This document shows positions 24,897 to 32,932 of a stretch of 64,000 nucleotides of DNA, in pieces. Below the pieces are notes generated by a model, which worked only from the letters and a program-made list of their open reading frames with translations, did no database searches and had not been told where the DNA came from. The DNA comes from an uncultured Candidatus Saccharibacteria bacterium. Lineage in GTDB: Bacteria; Patescibacteriota; Saccharimonadia; Saccharimonadales; Saccharimonadaceae. Positions within the stretch are counted from its first letter, which is position 1, and every line of letters begins with the position of its first letter. The DNA is taken from positions 82,180 to 146,179 of the forward strand of contig CAQRDK010000002.1 in NCBI GenBank assembly GCA_948868795.1, given 5' to 3'. The translations under genes and the position numbers were made by a program.

Positions 24897-25634
24897 TTAT
24901 TCCTCATTGGCATACTCCCAGCTCTGCTTTTCTGTATCGACTATGGCGAATCTACTATTTCCGATTGGGGCACCATTCGAATATGTAGAGAAAACATCAG
25001 TCGAAAGTAAATTATTATCAAAGATAATGTCTTCCATTGGTGTATGCCCAACTACTTGCATATATCGCTCCGGCCACCATAATCCTTCGCCATGCTGAGC
25101 TCGTCCTGGTCTCGCCCAAATCGGTGAGTTCTCTAACCAAAGTTCATCTGGAGATGTGTGATTCGCTAAGCGTAGCATATCACCTATACCAACAAAACCG
25201 TCTGCTGGATAGGTTACAAGATGTTTTTGCCGTTCGACCCATTCATCCATAACGCCTGCGTGGCTAAAAATCACCTGACCTACGACATAAACTATTTCTT
25301 GATGAATTCCGGCTCCTCGCATTTCTTGCAGCAATTTTTCCATCTCTTGTTCCATCATTTTGCTATGGCCAGTTTCTCGCCTACCATATTCCAGCTTGTA
25401 GTAGCCAAAATCGTGGTTGCCCATACACCAGAGCGTATTAGGAAATTTCTTATGAAACTCAATGGCACGCTCCGCCGTTCTCTGATAGAAGGCAATCGCA
25501 AATTGCATATCCCAGTCGTCAAACATATCACCGAGTTGTACGGCGAAATCTGCTTGACCGCTCTCTAAAATCTTCTCAGCTCGACCGAATATTTCGTGCT
25601 TGAGATGTATATCAGGAATTGCTAAAACTCTCAT
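24897..25634 (-). CDS. Calcineurin-like metallophosphoesterase
   Basis: 245 aa. Complete metal-binding set: PDIHLKH (D-x-H), GDMFDDW, GNHDFGY, SHAGVMDEW and GHTPMED. The family cleaves phosphoester bonds in nucleotides, nucleic acids or phosphoproteins; phage members may act on DNA ends or RNA. Substrate not deducible. Stop-start contact with the upstream zinc protein gene. Confidence 0.85.
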   Translation of the reverse strand: MRVLAIPDIHLKHEIFGRAEKILESGQADFAVQLGDMFDDWDMQFAIAFYQRTAERAIEFHKKFPNTLWCMGNHDFGYYKLEYGRRETGHSKMMEQEMEKLLQEMRGAGIHQEIVYVVGQVIFSHAGVMDEWVERQKHLVTYPADGFVGIGDMLRLANHTSPDELWLENSPIWARPGRAQHGEGLWWPERYMQVVGHTPMEDIIFDNNLLSTDVFSTYSNGAPIGNSRFAIVDTEKQSWEYANEE

Positions 25635-25867
25635 TTTTTACTCTCCTTATTTTTTGTGTCTTCATTCCAGAACTTTATTGCCTTGGCTATCGTTGCAAAT
25701 TGATACGGATTTGTAAGGCGATAGCAGCAATTCGGGCATTTTACGGCATAATGCCTTCGATTCGCAACGCCACGGATGTACCACGAAATAAGACATGGGG
25801 TAGTACCGCAAACTGGGCAGGCGTTAAGTTCAGCATTATCCATTCGAACCTCCACTGCTTTGCTCAC
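25631..25867 (-). CDS. Lar-like zinc protein (restriction alleviation family)
   Basis: 78 aa with CPVCGTTPC, then CPNCCYR and a C-terminal A..AI.FWN motif. This spacing is that of Lar-family proteins; the founding member eases type I restriction in phage/prophage hosts. Here it lies four genes from a DNA methyltransferase, which fits an anti-restriction set. Function inferred from family. Confidence 0.65.
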   Translation of the reverse strand: MSKAVEVRMDNAELNACPVCGTTPCLISWYIRGVANRRHYAVKCPNCCYRLTNPYQFATIAKAIKFWNEDTKNKESKK

Positions 25868-26136
25868 TTTTTCTCCTTTGGAGCACGCATAATGGCCTGC
25901 AGACGCTTATGTAGTTCGGGATCGAGAGTTACACCTGAGCCTTTAAGCTCGTTGTATAGCTGATGTATGTGTTGCTTGGCTAAGTTAAGCTCTCTACCGG
26001 TGTAGTATTCATTAACCCAATCCCAAGCGGAATCAGCTTCTCCATAAGTACATGGCCCACACATACCAGTCGCCTTGAGAACTGGCTTAGCTCCGCAGAC
26101 TTCACACTCATGCCTAAATGTATAATCGCAGCTCAT
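25864..26136 (-). CDS. Small zinc-binding phage protein
   Basis: 90 aa with CEVCGAKP and MCGPCTYGEAD, two CxxC pairs, then a helical C-terminus. Similar small proteins occur in early phage regions; no defined function. Overlaps both neighbours by a few bases. Confidence 0.55.
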   Translation of the reverse strand: MSCDYTFRHECEVCGAKPVLKATGMCGPCTYGEADSAWDWVNEYYTGRELNLAKQHIHQLYNELKGSGVTLDPELHKRLQAIMRAPKEKK

Positions 26137-26342
26137 AAGGCAAAACCTTTCTCATTCACCAGATAACCTATGTAGGACAGCCTTGAGTCGTCATCATCCT
26201 TATCTTCCGAAACGCAATATGAATAATCATAAGGCTCATCGCCCCAGTATCCGGACATGTGTAGGGCCTGGCTAAAGATGCGATATGGCAGCTTTAGGTA
26301 GTGACCATATTTTCCCTTTGTAATTTCTTCATTTTTTCTCAT
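26133..26342 (-). CDS. Hypothetical small phage protein
   Basis: 69 aa, rich in Tyr and Asp (SGYWGDEPYDYSYCVSEDKD). No family recognised. ATGA overlap with the next gene. Confidence 0.5.
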   Translation of the reverse strand: MRKNEEITKGKYGHYLKLPYRIFSQALHMSGYWGDEPYDYSYCVSEDKDDDDSRLSYIGYLVNEKGFAL

Positions 26343-26351
26343 AAAACTCCT

Positions 26352-26891
26352 TTATATTTCATTACCCCAGCAATCCCAGCCGTCAATTTGCTGTCTAGCG
26401 AAAAGTTCAATTCTTGGTATATCGCCGCAGAGTTGCACGATTCGATCTCTCGCCTCGTCAGGTTTTCTTGAATGCTCTCGGATGTGGTTAATAATCACAC
26501 TATGAACCGCAGCAGATATGCGTTTCGGATTGCCTTTCGTGGCAAGCAAGCACAACTCAGCATTAGCTCTCGTCCATCTACCCATACCCCAAAATAGACT
26601 ATCGCTTTTACGATTCTGTTTGACCCAAGTAAATGCACAAGTTTTATATTCAAATCCCCAAGCTTGAATTACCTCAAAGCACTCATCTAACTTAGGCATC
26701 GTCACCCACATGAACAAAATACAATCGTTGTCTGAAATCGCATTGACTGGTAAATTGCAGATGTCCTGAATCGACATCACTTGATATTTACATCCAGCAC
26801 CTCTATTGCCAGCTAAAGCCTTATCTCTGTAACTCCAAGCTGGATCAGCGTAGATGATCTTATATTTCCGGGGGGGGGGTATAAATGTCAA
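26352..26891 (-). CDS. MT-A70 family adenine-N6 DNA methyltransferase, candidate phase-variable
   Basis: About 179 aa. DPAW motif in YADPAWSYRDKA and the MWVTMPKLDECFEVIQAWGF block are those of MT-A70 DNA m6A enzymes; an orphan enzyme with no nuclease beside it, so likely protection or regulation. The body frame opens at TTG 26891. The ATG at 26898, behind AGGGGG, is in the wrong frame: a C10 tract (26870-26879) sends it to a stop after 12 codons. With nine C's the ATG frame would run into the enzyme. So the gene as shown is either TTG-started or switched off. Confidence 0.8.
   Translation of the reverse strand: MTFIPPPRKYKIIYADPAWSYRDKALAGNRGAGCKYQVMSIQDICNLPVNAISDNDCILFMWVTMPKLDECFEVIQAWGFEYKTCAFTWVKQNRKSDSLFWGMGRWTRANAELCLLATKGNPKRISAAVHSVIINHIREHSRKPDEARDRIVQLCGDIPRIELFARQQIDGWDCWGNEI
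26870..26879 (-). repeat. C10 homopolymer in the methyltransferase 5' end
   Basis: Ten consecutive C's on the coding strand encode Pro codons 5-7 of the methyltransferase. It is the longest homopolymer in the window and sits where slippage would change the frame between start codon and catalytic domain. Confidence 0.85.
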
Positions 26892-26905
26892 CTATCATAA
26901 ACCCC

Positions 26906-27061
26906 CTATTTTGTACGAGACTTCTTCTGTGGATAGTTTGGGTTATCCTGTTTCATTTTCGCAAGGTGTTTCACCTTATTTTTCTCAGTAATCCCAAACC
27001 GAGCAGCATATTTTGCCTTTCTCGCTTTGCTATCCATTGGGTGATGTTTGCCTCTGCCCAT
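26906..27061 (-). CDS. Small very basic protein
   Basis: 51 aa: MGRGKHHPMDSKARKAKYAA and onward, about one third Lys/Arg, behind GGAGGTAGAAA. The stop is 7 bases from ATG 26898. Probably nucleic-acid binding; no family recognised. Confidence 0.6.
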   Translation of the reverse strand: MGRGKHHPMDSKARKAKYAARFGITEKNKVKHLAKMKQDNPNYPQKKSRTK

Positions 27062-27088
27062 TTTCTACCTCCTTTAATGATATGGTTG

Positions 27089-27298
27089 TTATTTGATCTC
27101 TTTTGGTTTAGATGGCCCTCGGCGTGACTTGCGACCACCTATCGCTCCAGCTACTCGTGCTAGTTCAGGATTAGCGGCGAAACCGCCTGTATGACCATTC
27201 TGACCACCTTTGCGACCAATATTGCTATAAAAGTCCTCACCGTGGATTTTTCTATTTGTTGCAGCAGCCTTCAAACCGCCTGCTTTTGTTCCTGCCAT
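27089..27298 (-). CDS. KGG-repeat stress-type protein
   Basis: 69 aa, hydrophilic, Gly-rich: GTKAGGLKAAATNR, then GRKGGQNGHTGGFA and AGAIGGRKSRRG. KGG motifs are known from GsiB/Con-10 stress proteins; related short proteins are common in CPR genomes and phages. Behind a GGAGG site. Function unknown. Confidence 0.65.
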   Translation of the reverse strand: MAGTKAGGLKAAATNRKIHGEDFYSNIGRKGGQNGHTGGFAANPELARVAGAIGGRKSRRGPSKPKEIK

Positions 27299-27347
27299 AT
27301 TTACCTCCGCATAGTTAGTTAATTATTTTACTTGAATAGTTAGTTAA

Positions 27348-27721
27348 TTATTTTACTTGAATGTCAATTTTCTTAGCATCTTCGCTCTTAGCCAGCAGCT
27401 GCTCCTTGAGCTCACGATTTTCCTTCTTGAGGGTTGTTTTGGCTGAACGCAATTGCTCTATTTCTTTATTCTTTTCTTCTAGATCGGCAAGAACTTGATC
27501 ACTAAGTTTTTCGAGGCGAGTATTTTCTTTAAGAGCCTCTGCCAATTCTTTGCCAATGCCTTCCTTAATTTCTTTCGCTCTTTTTCTACAAGCTTTTCGG
27601 AGCTTTCATGATCTTTTTTCATTCTCTTTGTGAATTTGCACATATCGACCCACCCGAATATCAATAGACTAAGAGAACCAAGCATTGTAATAATTAGTAA
27701 TACATTTACTAGCGTTTCCAT
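27348..27721 (-). CDS. Membrane-anchored coiled-coil protein split by a frame change
   Basis: From ATG 27721: one membrane helix (VLLIITMLGSLSLLIFGW) and a charged region to about codon 46. The coiled coil then continues in the -1 frame (RAKEIKEGIGKELAEALKEN ... to 27348), which has no start of its own with a ribosome site. The unshifted frame runs on to 27479 with a non-coiled tail. The switch lies near a GAAAAAG tract (about 27580). Programmed -1 frameshift, or a one-base error or mutation in the A-run. A spanin-like or membrane-tether role is possible but not shown. Confidence 0.6.
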
Positions 27722-27951
27722 TATTCTTCCTCCGTAGTTTTAATTGCCTCAATGTCGGTAATAGCCCTTGCCATCCAAAGGCTAGCGAGTTCGCTAGCAT
27801 CGGCTGCAAGACGCAAGTGATGCTTTGCTTCCTTTGTTAGCCCAATCTCTTGATCCAATATGGCGGTTAAGCCACCAGAGCAGAGAATTGTGCCTTCAGT
27901 AGCCTTTTCGATGACGGCTAGCGTCTTTGACTTGTCGCTAATCTTCATCAT
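27721..27951 (-). CDS. Hypothetical phage protein
   Basis: 76 aa from ATG 27951 (ATGs at 27948 and 27960 are alternatives; GAGG precedes 27951). Helical, with GTILCSGGLTAIL and AADASELASLWMARA. The start overlaps the end of the acidic gene upstream. No family recognised. Confidence 0.5.
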   Translation of the reverse strand: MMKISDKSKTLAVIEKATEGTILCSGGLTAILDQEIGLTKEAKHHLRLAADASELASLWMARAITDIEAIKTTEEE

Positions 27952-28471
27952 CCTCGTCATCCTGTTCTTCTTCGTGTTTTTTTCGTAGGCTTTTGTCCAG
28001 AATCTCTAGTTCCGAATCGGTCAAAACATTACCAGCGGCTTCATTCACCTTTTTCAGACCGTCAAGGGCTGTTGCTCCGGCCATCACTGTGTTTAGAGCG
28101 GCTTCGGTCATCACCTTGGTCAGGACTTTCTTATCTAGCTTGTCGGTTGCCTTCTGGAGCTTATCAAAAAGCTTATCGACCTCCTCATTGCCTTCTTCAT
28201 CATCGTCATTTTCCTTCAAGTCCTCCTCAAAACTCTTAATCTGATCTTTGATCATTCGTACAAGGTCTTTATTAGTGATTTTTGGCTTCTTGCTTGAGGT
28301 TGCACAGGAAGAGCCAACCTTGCCTACCATAATGACCGCTACGCCGATACAGCCGTTATCTTCATTGTCGCTTAGGAGCTTGCTGGCGGCCTTCTGAGAT
28401 TTCTTGCCGAGAACTTTAAGGTTTGATACTTCACCAAGTAAACCTTCGATTAAACTTACTTCTTTTGACAT
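27938..28471 (-). CDS. Acidic hypothetical phage protein
   Basis: 177 aa, helical, with two Asp/Glu-rich stretches (ENDDDEEGNEE and EEQDDEDDED) and a small hydrophobic central part. Behind a GGGG site. No family recognised; acidic phage proteins of this kind often act as DNA mimics or assembly aids, which is speculation here. Confidence 0.55.
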   Translation of the reverse strand: MSKEVSLIEGLLGEVSNLKVLGKKSQKAASKLLSDNEDNGCIGVAVIMVGKVGSSCATSSKKPKITNKDLVRMIKDQIKSFEEDLKENDDDEEGNEEVDKLFDKLQKATDKLDKKVLTKVMTEAALNTVMAGATALDGLKKVNEAAGNVLTDSELEILDKSLRKKHEEEQDDEDDED

Positions 28472-28670
28472 ATATTTCCCCTTTAAGAGTTAATTTGTAA
28501 TAGTTTTTGCCTTTCGATGCCCACCGGAGGCAGCGTATAGATGTATTAGACAAGATTTCACGAAAACATTATGTCTAACCCAGTAAATGCGAAGGTACTT
28601 AGCTTCTCAGGTTACCGGTCAACCAAATACGGTCTGCCCCCAATGGGCACAGAAAGTGATTGTCCCTATG
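28472..28670. other. 200-base gap in the early block
   Basis: No gene seen. On the plus strand it contains ACCAAATACG (28622-28631), 10 bases shared with the late leader element but without a promoter or hairpin, and a short TGCCC/GGGCA hairpin (28635-28649). May hold a minus-strand promoter for the genes to its left. Confidence 0.35.
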
Positions 28671-29003
28671 TCATAAACCTCCTACCATATCTCGATAATC
28701 TTGCTCTCGGTCACGGCGATCCTCTTCAGCCTCCCTTTCCAACTGAGTAATCCTATCACCAAGCTCCGTCATGAAATCGTCCAGATTGAATTCGATGTCG
28801 GTCATTTCGTCATAGAACCAGCCGCCAAGTCCAAACCAGTCGCAAAAGGCACTGAGTTCATCATTGGCGGAGCTCAAATGCTCCTCAACTGTCTTGAAAT
28901 CTTCAGAATCAAACTCGTCAGGTATAACTAAATCGTTTAAGAACTGTGCTATAAGCTGGCCTCGTTCTCTTCGCCGATTTTGTTCGTATGCTGGAATACT
29001 CAT
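28671..29003 (-). CDS. Acidic hypothetical phage protein
   Basis: 110 aa, Asp/Glu rich with aromatic FCDWFGLGGWFYDEM in the middle and a basic/acidic helical C-terminus. Starts one base before the SSB-like stop. No family recognised. Confidence 0.5.
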   Translation of the reverse strand: MSIPAYEQNRRRERGQLIAQFLNDLVIPDEFDSEDFKTVEEHLSSANDELSAFCDWFGLGGWFYDEMTDIEFNLDDFMTELGDRITQLEREAEEDRRDREQDYRDMVGGL

Positions 29004-29281
29004 CAGAATGGTATATCCTCAGGGGTTATGTCATCGGCTGGAGTTGCTCCGAGCGGTTCTTTGTCGGCAAAATTCGGCTTTTTGCCTTCGTCATAAAACA
29101 CATTGGCAAACATACCCTCACCAAAACCGTTGGCATGAAGTTTAATCGTTATTTGACTATGATGTGGCGTTGCCAGGACAATTCCGATTTCGTGATAACG
29201 GTTTTTCTCCTTGCCAGTTTCGTCTTTATAGGTGCCATTCTTAACCATGAGACGACCAACTTTTTGCAAATTATTCGACAT
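29003..29281 (-). CDS. SSB-like phage protein
   Basis: 92 aa from ATG 29281. A short beta-rich domain (KVGRLMVKNGTYKDETGKEK..., IGIVLATPHHSQITIKL) ends in an acidic tail DDITPEDIPF, like the DDIPF tip with which single-stranded DNA-binding proteins recruit partners. Located with the exonuclease and annealing genes. Domain is shorter than a normal OB fold, so assignment is tentative. Confidence 0.5.
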   Translation of the reverse strand: MSNNLQKVGRLMVKNGTYKDETGKEKNRYHEIGIVLATPHHSQITIKLHANGFGEGMFANVFYDEGKKPNFADKEPLGATPADDITPEDIPF

Positions 29282-29579
29282 TACCATTCCTTTCAAGGTC
29301 TTTCAGTGTGTTGATAAAAGCTTTGAAAAGCTTATTATTCTTAAACTCAATTCCTTTGTTGTCGGCAAAATCTCTAATCATGTCCAAGACTAGTCCATAA
29401 AACTCTGCCTCATCAAACTTCGTGCCGCCAGGAATGTTCAGGATATTCTTGCCTACTTCGTTAATTTGCTCGTAAGTGTGAGTATAAAAGACAAAATAGT
29501 GACCCAGTTTTTGTAATTTTCGGTTGATATTGTTGAGATCGCCACCGCATTCTTGAAGAATTTTCTCTGCTCGTGTCAT
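29271..29579 (-). CDS. Hypothetical phage protein
   Basis: 102 aa, helical and charged (MTRAEKILQECGGDLNNINR). Overlaps both neighbours. Lies between the YqaJ exonuclease and the SSB-like gene, so it may belong to the recombination module. No family recognised. Confidence 0.5.
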   Translation of the reverse strand: MTRAEKILQECGGDLNNINRKLQKLGHYFVFYTHTYEQINEVGKNILNIPGGTKFDEAEFYGLVLDMIRDFADNKGIEFKNNKLFKAFINTLKDLERNGNVE

Positions 29580-30385
29580 TAAAACCCTAACTCCTTAATC
29601 TTTTCGATACCAGCAGCAACTCGTTTCATGATGGCATCTTCAAAGGCTTTAGCATCGGCGATTCTATCAGCCACATCTTCACGCTTAATCTCCCAAACCT
29701 GTAGCTCAAGACCAGGGATCAAGTCGGTATAAAGCAAGAAATACAACTTTTCCAGTTTCTCATTCACAACGAAGTATTTGATAACTTGAGGCTCATATTC
29801 CTGCGGGTATTGATTTGTGAGATACGCCTTGACGACTTCCCAGCTAGCCAAGCATTTAACTTCAATTGCCGCTAGGATATCGCCGTTACGATTTTCTACG
29901 GCTCCGTCCGGAGAAATGTAAATGTTTGGGTTATAGTCGCTAACCCAAACCCCCGGCTCCTTATCAATGAGGAAATCTTCTGGGTTTCCATATCGTTCAG
30001 CAAATTCATCCAAAGCATCATTCTCCAGCAAATGACCCCGTGCCATTTCACTGAAAGGCTGTCCATTTAGCCTGTCGATGTAGTCATTCGGTGTAAGTGG
30101 GCGAGCTACCTCGCTAGCAATTAGCTCATAGTATTTGCGTTTAAGGTCGGCCTCAAGTTTGAGCTCAGCCAACTCTTCTGGCTCGAGCATAGCAGCAAGA
30201 TCCTCAACCTTGCTACGCTTGTCGGCTGGTGATAACTCTTGCCCATCTCGCTCCAAAAATTCGACAATCCTGCTCTTGAGTGGTAGTCCGGCGATCCATA
30301 GGTCTTTGAATTCACTGCCGCCAGACTTACCTTTTCTGAATTCAAACCATTCTTCAGTATTCTGTTTAATTTTTAGAACTTGCAT
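29579..30385 (-). CDS. YqaJ-family viral exonuclease
   Basis: 268 aa. N-terminal TEEWFEFRKGKSGGSE is the YqaJ/lambda Exo signature. The PD-(D/E)XK site is visible as SPDGAVENRNGDILAAIEVKC (D ... E-x-K), with an upstream acidic helix. It degrades one strand at double-strand ends so that the annealing protein encoded just upstream can pair homologous DNA. The two genes overlap by 20 bases. Confidence 0.85.
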   Translation of the reverse strand: MQVLKIKQNTEEWFEFRKGKSGGSEFKDLWIAGLPLKSRIVEFLERDGQELSPADKRSKVEDLAAMLEPEELAELKLEADLKRKYYELIASEVARPLTPNDYIDRLNGQPFSEMARGHLLENDALDEFAERYGNPEDFLIDKEPGVWVSDYNPNIYISPDGAVENRNGDILAAIEVKCLASWEVVKAYLTNQYPQEYEPQVIKYFVVNEKLEKLYFLLYTDLIPGLELQVWEIKREDVADRIADAKAFEDAIMKRVAAGIEKIKELGF

Positions 30386-31097
30386 TAGTACCTTTCTTTA
30401 AGAATTTGCGTTTCAATGTATTTTTACTTGCGATCACACTCTCGTTACCACGGATCTCGATAGGTAGGCGTAAAAATATGTCTTGTAGCTCCGCCATATT
30501 TTTTGCCTGACGCATTGCTTCTTTTGCATCATCTATGGCAGCAGCCTCACGATTTTGTTTCTCGTCCAAACTAATTACGCTCAGTTCTTCGAAGTCATCC
30601 TTGTGATAAATATCCCGAAATAGACCGAATTCACTGGCACATTTTTTCAGTGCATCACTTGCAGCACCCTTCACATCATTGCCGAAGTCTAGGAATTCTT
30701 TAGTCGGGATTTTCTTTTTTTGGTTCTCATCCCACGCCGATTTGAATTTAACCTCGCAGCGTCCGAACTGCTCTTTAACGAGTTGAGTGCCGTTGCTTGT
30801 GTTGACTGTGAGCCTCCCCTTAACGACAACTGTGCCACTTCCAGCCATTTTCGCTGCCTCTTCAAGGCTAGTAAGCACCTCAAAGCTCCATAGATAACCA
30901 AACACACGGTTGAGCACATCGATGACATAGCCGGTTTTGATGTAATCCCAAGTTCCACCGCCCTTAGCAGGACGACGCATGATCTTGTCTTTAGGAGTCT
31001 TCTGGTAAAAAACAGCAAGCTGATCGGCAGTGAAAGGGCTGTTTGTCATCAAGATGTCGTCTGGAGTGACGAGATCTGGAAGAATATCCTTTTTCAT
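30366..31097 (-). CDS. Rad52-like single-strand annealing protein
   Basis: 243 aa from ATG 31097, which has GAGGAA 4 bases upstream. Rad52/22-type features: GTWDYIKTGYVIDVLNRVFG, then YLWSFEV, and GNDVKGAASDALKKCASEFGL, the conserved C-terminal helix. Anneals complementary single strands in phage recombination, with the YqaJ exonuclease as partner. First gene of the leftward early block. Confidence 0.85.
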   Translation of the reverse strand: MKKDILPDLVTPDDILMTNSPFTADQLAVFYQKTPKDKIMRRPAKGGGTWDYIKTGYVIDVLNRVFGYLWSFEVLTSLEEAAKMAGSGTVVVKGRLTVNTSNGTQLVKEQFGRCEVKFKSAWDENQKKKIPTKEFLDFGNDVKGAASDALKKCASEFGLFRDIYHKDDFEELSVISLDEKQNREAAAIDDAKEAMRQAKNMAELQDIFLRLPIEIRGNESVIASKNTLKRKFLKKGTNASSKN

Positions 31098-31430
31098 GTA
31101 GTTCCTCTTTGTTAAAGTTGATTTGATCACTCATGGAATCTCACAGCCCAAATATCAGTGCCATTCTTTGTGGAGTTTATGACTCGAAAAGCCTGAGCTG
31201 CAAGGTTCCATGAGCGACTACCCTCTCCAGAACTGGTGGCGGAAATTGCGATCAATAGCTGCACATTTCTTCGCACACCGGTTCTTTCGAGTACAACACT
31301 CTCCAAGCCTTTTCTTCTATCCCGGCTAGGAACCTATTCACACTTCCATTCACCTGAATAATCAAAAAAGATCGGTTACAACCGACCTAAAAACTCGTTG
31401 AAAATCGTCATTCTCAACAGGGGAATTCAA
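31098..31430. other. Phage-chromosome junction region without genes
   Basis: About 330 bases between the annealing gene and metG. No gene, tRNA or clear att core recognised; the left end of the prophage is outside the window, so no direct repeat can be compared. A minus-strand terminator lies at 31364-31387. The annealing gene promoter should be here, but no good -10 is seen. Confidence 0.4.
31364..31387 (-). terminator. Leftward intrinsic terminator
   Basis: On the minus strand GGTCGGTT (31387-31380) pairs with AACCGATC (31377-31370), one G-T pair, followed by six T's. It would stop leftward transcription entering the phage block from the chromosome. Confidence 0.65.
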
Positions 31431-31439
31431 TGTTATAAT
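31431..31439 (+). promoter_or_regulatory. metG promoter, leaderless type
   Basis: TGTTATAAT with TATAAT at 31434-31439, only 7 bases before the metG ATG and no ribosome site between, so the mRNA should start at or next to the start codon. Confidence 0.7.
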
Positions 31440-31446
31440 ATATACT

Positions 31447-32862
31447 ATGTCAAAAGTATATATCTGCACAGCAATCCCTTATGTCAACGGTAACCCTCAT
31501 ATCGGTCACGCCATGGACTACTTGTTGTCGGATACTTATGCTCGCTATTCACGCGCCAAAGGCGAAGAAGTCCGTTTCCAAGTTGGCACCGATGAGCATG
31601 GTAACAAAGTCTTCAGCACCGCGCAGAAAAATGGTATTTCCGTCGAAGAATACGCCAAGCAAAACTCTGATAAGTTCCGCACGTTCATTGAAGAACTAAA
31701 AATTTCTTATACCGACTTCATCCGCACGACCAGCCCGGAGCATGTTCGCCGCTGCCAGGAAATTTGGCGGCAACTTTCCGACCATATTTACTCCGCTGAA
31801 TACGACGGATGGTATTGCGAAGGTTGCGAACGTTTCGTCACGCAAAAAGAATATGATGAAAATGGCGGCACTTGTCCAGACCACCAAAAACCTTACGAAA
31901 AGTTATCCGAGAAAAACTATTATCTCCGCATCGGCGACTTTAAGGAGCGCATCCGCGAAGCCATTGAAACCGACGAAATGAAGATCCTCCCCGAGTTCCG
32001 TAAACAGGAAATGTTGCGACTTCTCGAGGATGCTCCTGATATTTCAATCTCGCGCCCGAAGAAACAACTCAGCTGGGGTGTGCCTGTGCCCGGCGATGAT
32101 GACCAAGTTATGTATGTCTGGGTTGATGCTCTCTCGAATTACATTACGGTCCTTGGCTACCCAGATCAAGATATTTCTGACTTTTGGCCCGCCACTGCGC
32201 AATTCGTTGGTAAAGATATCCTTCGTTTCCATACCATCACCTGGCCAGCTATTCTGCTCGGTCTCGGCTTACCTCTTCCGAAGAACGTTGTTTCCCATGG
32301 CCATGTTCTATCGAACGGTCAAAAGATGAGCAAAAGCATCGGCAACGTCATCGATCCGATCGAAGTCCTGGACAAGCATGGTCTCGACGCTTTCCGCTAT
32401 TTCTTCCTGCATCACATTGATACTTTTGCTGATTCCGACTTTACCTGGGAGAAATTCGAGAACGCATACAACAATGAGCTTGCCAACGATCTCGGCAATC
32501 TCGTTCAACGCCTTGCGACTTTATGCAAGAAAAACCAAATCCCTGGTCAGGCCGCACCAACAACCCTCGATTCAACTTATTGTGAACTTATGGATAAGTT
32601 TGAATTCAACAAAGCCTTCGATCTTGTCTGGCATAAAGTCCAAGATCTGAACAAGTCCATCGACGAGCAAAAGCCCTGGGAACTTGCTAAAAACGGTGAG
32701 ACCGAAAAACTCCAACAAGTCCTCTCCGGTCTTGTCGAAGGTCTCCTTGATGTCGCCGTTCTTCTCGCCCCTTTCCTCCCCGATACCGCTGAAAAAATTA
32801 CCACCATTTTCACCGCCCCGGAAATTACCCCTCCCGCAACCCCGCTTTTTCCGAAGAACTAA
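31447..32862 (+). CDS. metG: Methionyl-tRNA synthetase
   Basis: 471 aa. Class I synthetase that charges tRNA-Met. HIGH-type motif NGNPHIGH (residues 15-22), zinc knuckle CEGCERF...CPDH, and KMSKSIGN for ATP. The C-terminal helical anticodon-binding domain is present; the extra tRNA-binding domain of longer MetRS forms is absent. Leaderless promoter directly upstream. First chromosomal gene beyond the phage. Confidence 0.95.
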   Translation: MSKVYICTAIPYVNGNPHIGHAMDYLLSDTYARYSRAKGEEVRFQVGTDEHGNKVFSTAQKNGISVEEYAKQNSDKFRTFIEELKISYTDFIRTTSPEHVRRCQEIWRQLSDHIYSAEYDGWYCEGCERFVTQKEYDENGGTCPDHQKPYEKLSEKNYYLRIGDFKERIREAIETDEMKILPEFRKQEMLRLLEDAPDISISRPKKQLSWGVPVPGDDDQVMYVWVDALSNYITVLGYPDQDISDFWPATAQFVGKDILRFHTITWPAILLGLGLPLPKNVVSHGHVLSNGQKMSKSIGNVIDPIEVLDKHGLDAFRYFFLHHIDTFADSDFTWEKFENAYNNELANDLGNLVQRLATLCKKNQIPGQAAPTTLDSTYCELMDKFEFNKAFDLVWHKVQDLNKSIDEQKPWELAKNGETEKLQQVLSGLVEGLLDVAVLLAPFLPDTAEKITTIFTAPEITPPATPLFPKN

Positions 32863-32881
32863 CAAGCAAAATCTATTCTGC

Positions 32882-32913
32882 AAAAAGTCCCGACCATAAG
32901 GTCGAGACTTTTT
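32882..32913. terminator. Bidirectional terminator between metG and the sulfatase
   Basis: AAAAAGTC and CGACC (32882-32895) pair with GGTCG and GACTTTTT (32900-32913), one mismatch, loop ATAA. T-rich on both strands; serves two convergent genes. Confidence 0.85.
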
Positions 32914-32932
32914 CTCAACTACTTACAATCGG

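Noticed and set aside
28617..28650. Fifth copy of the phage late promoter module
   Set aside because: Shares only ACCAAATACG; lacks the -10 box, spacing and hairpin, and neighbouring genes read the other way.
31137..31370. tRNA remnant or att site at the phage edge
   Set aside because: A TTCGAGTAC stretch looks slightly T-loop-like but has no pairing arms, and the other phage end is not available for comparison.
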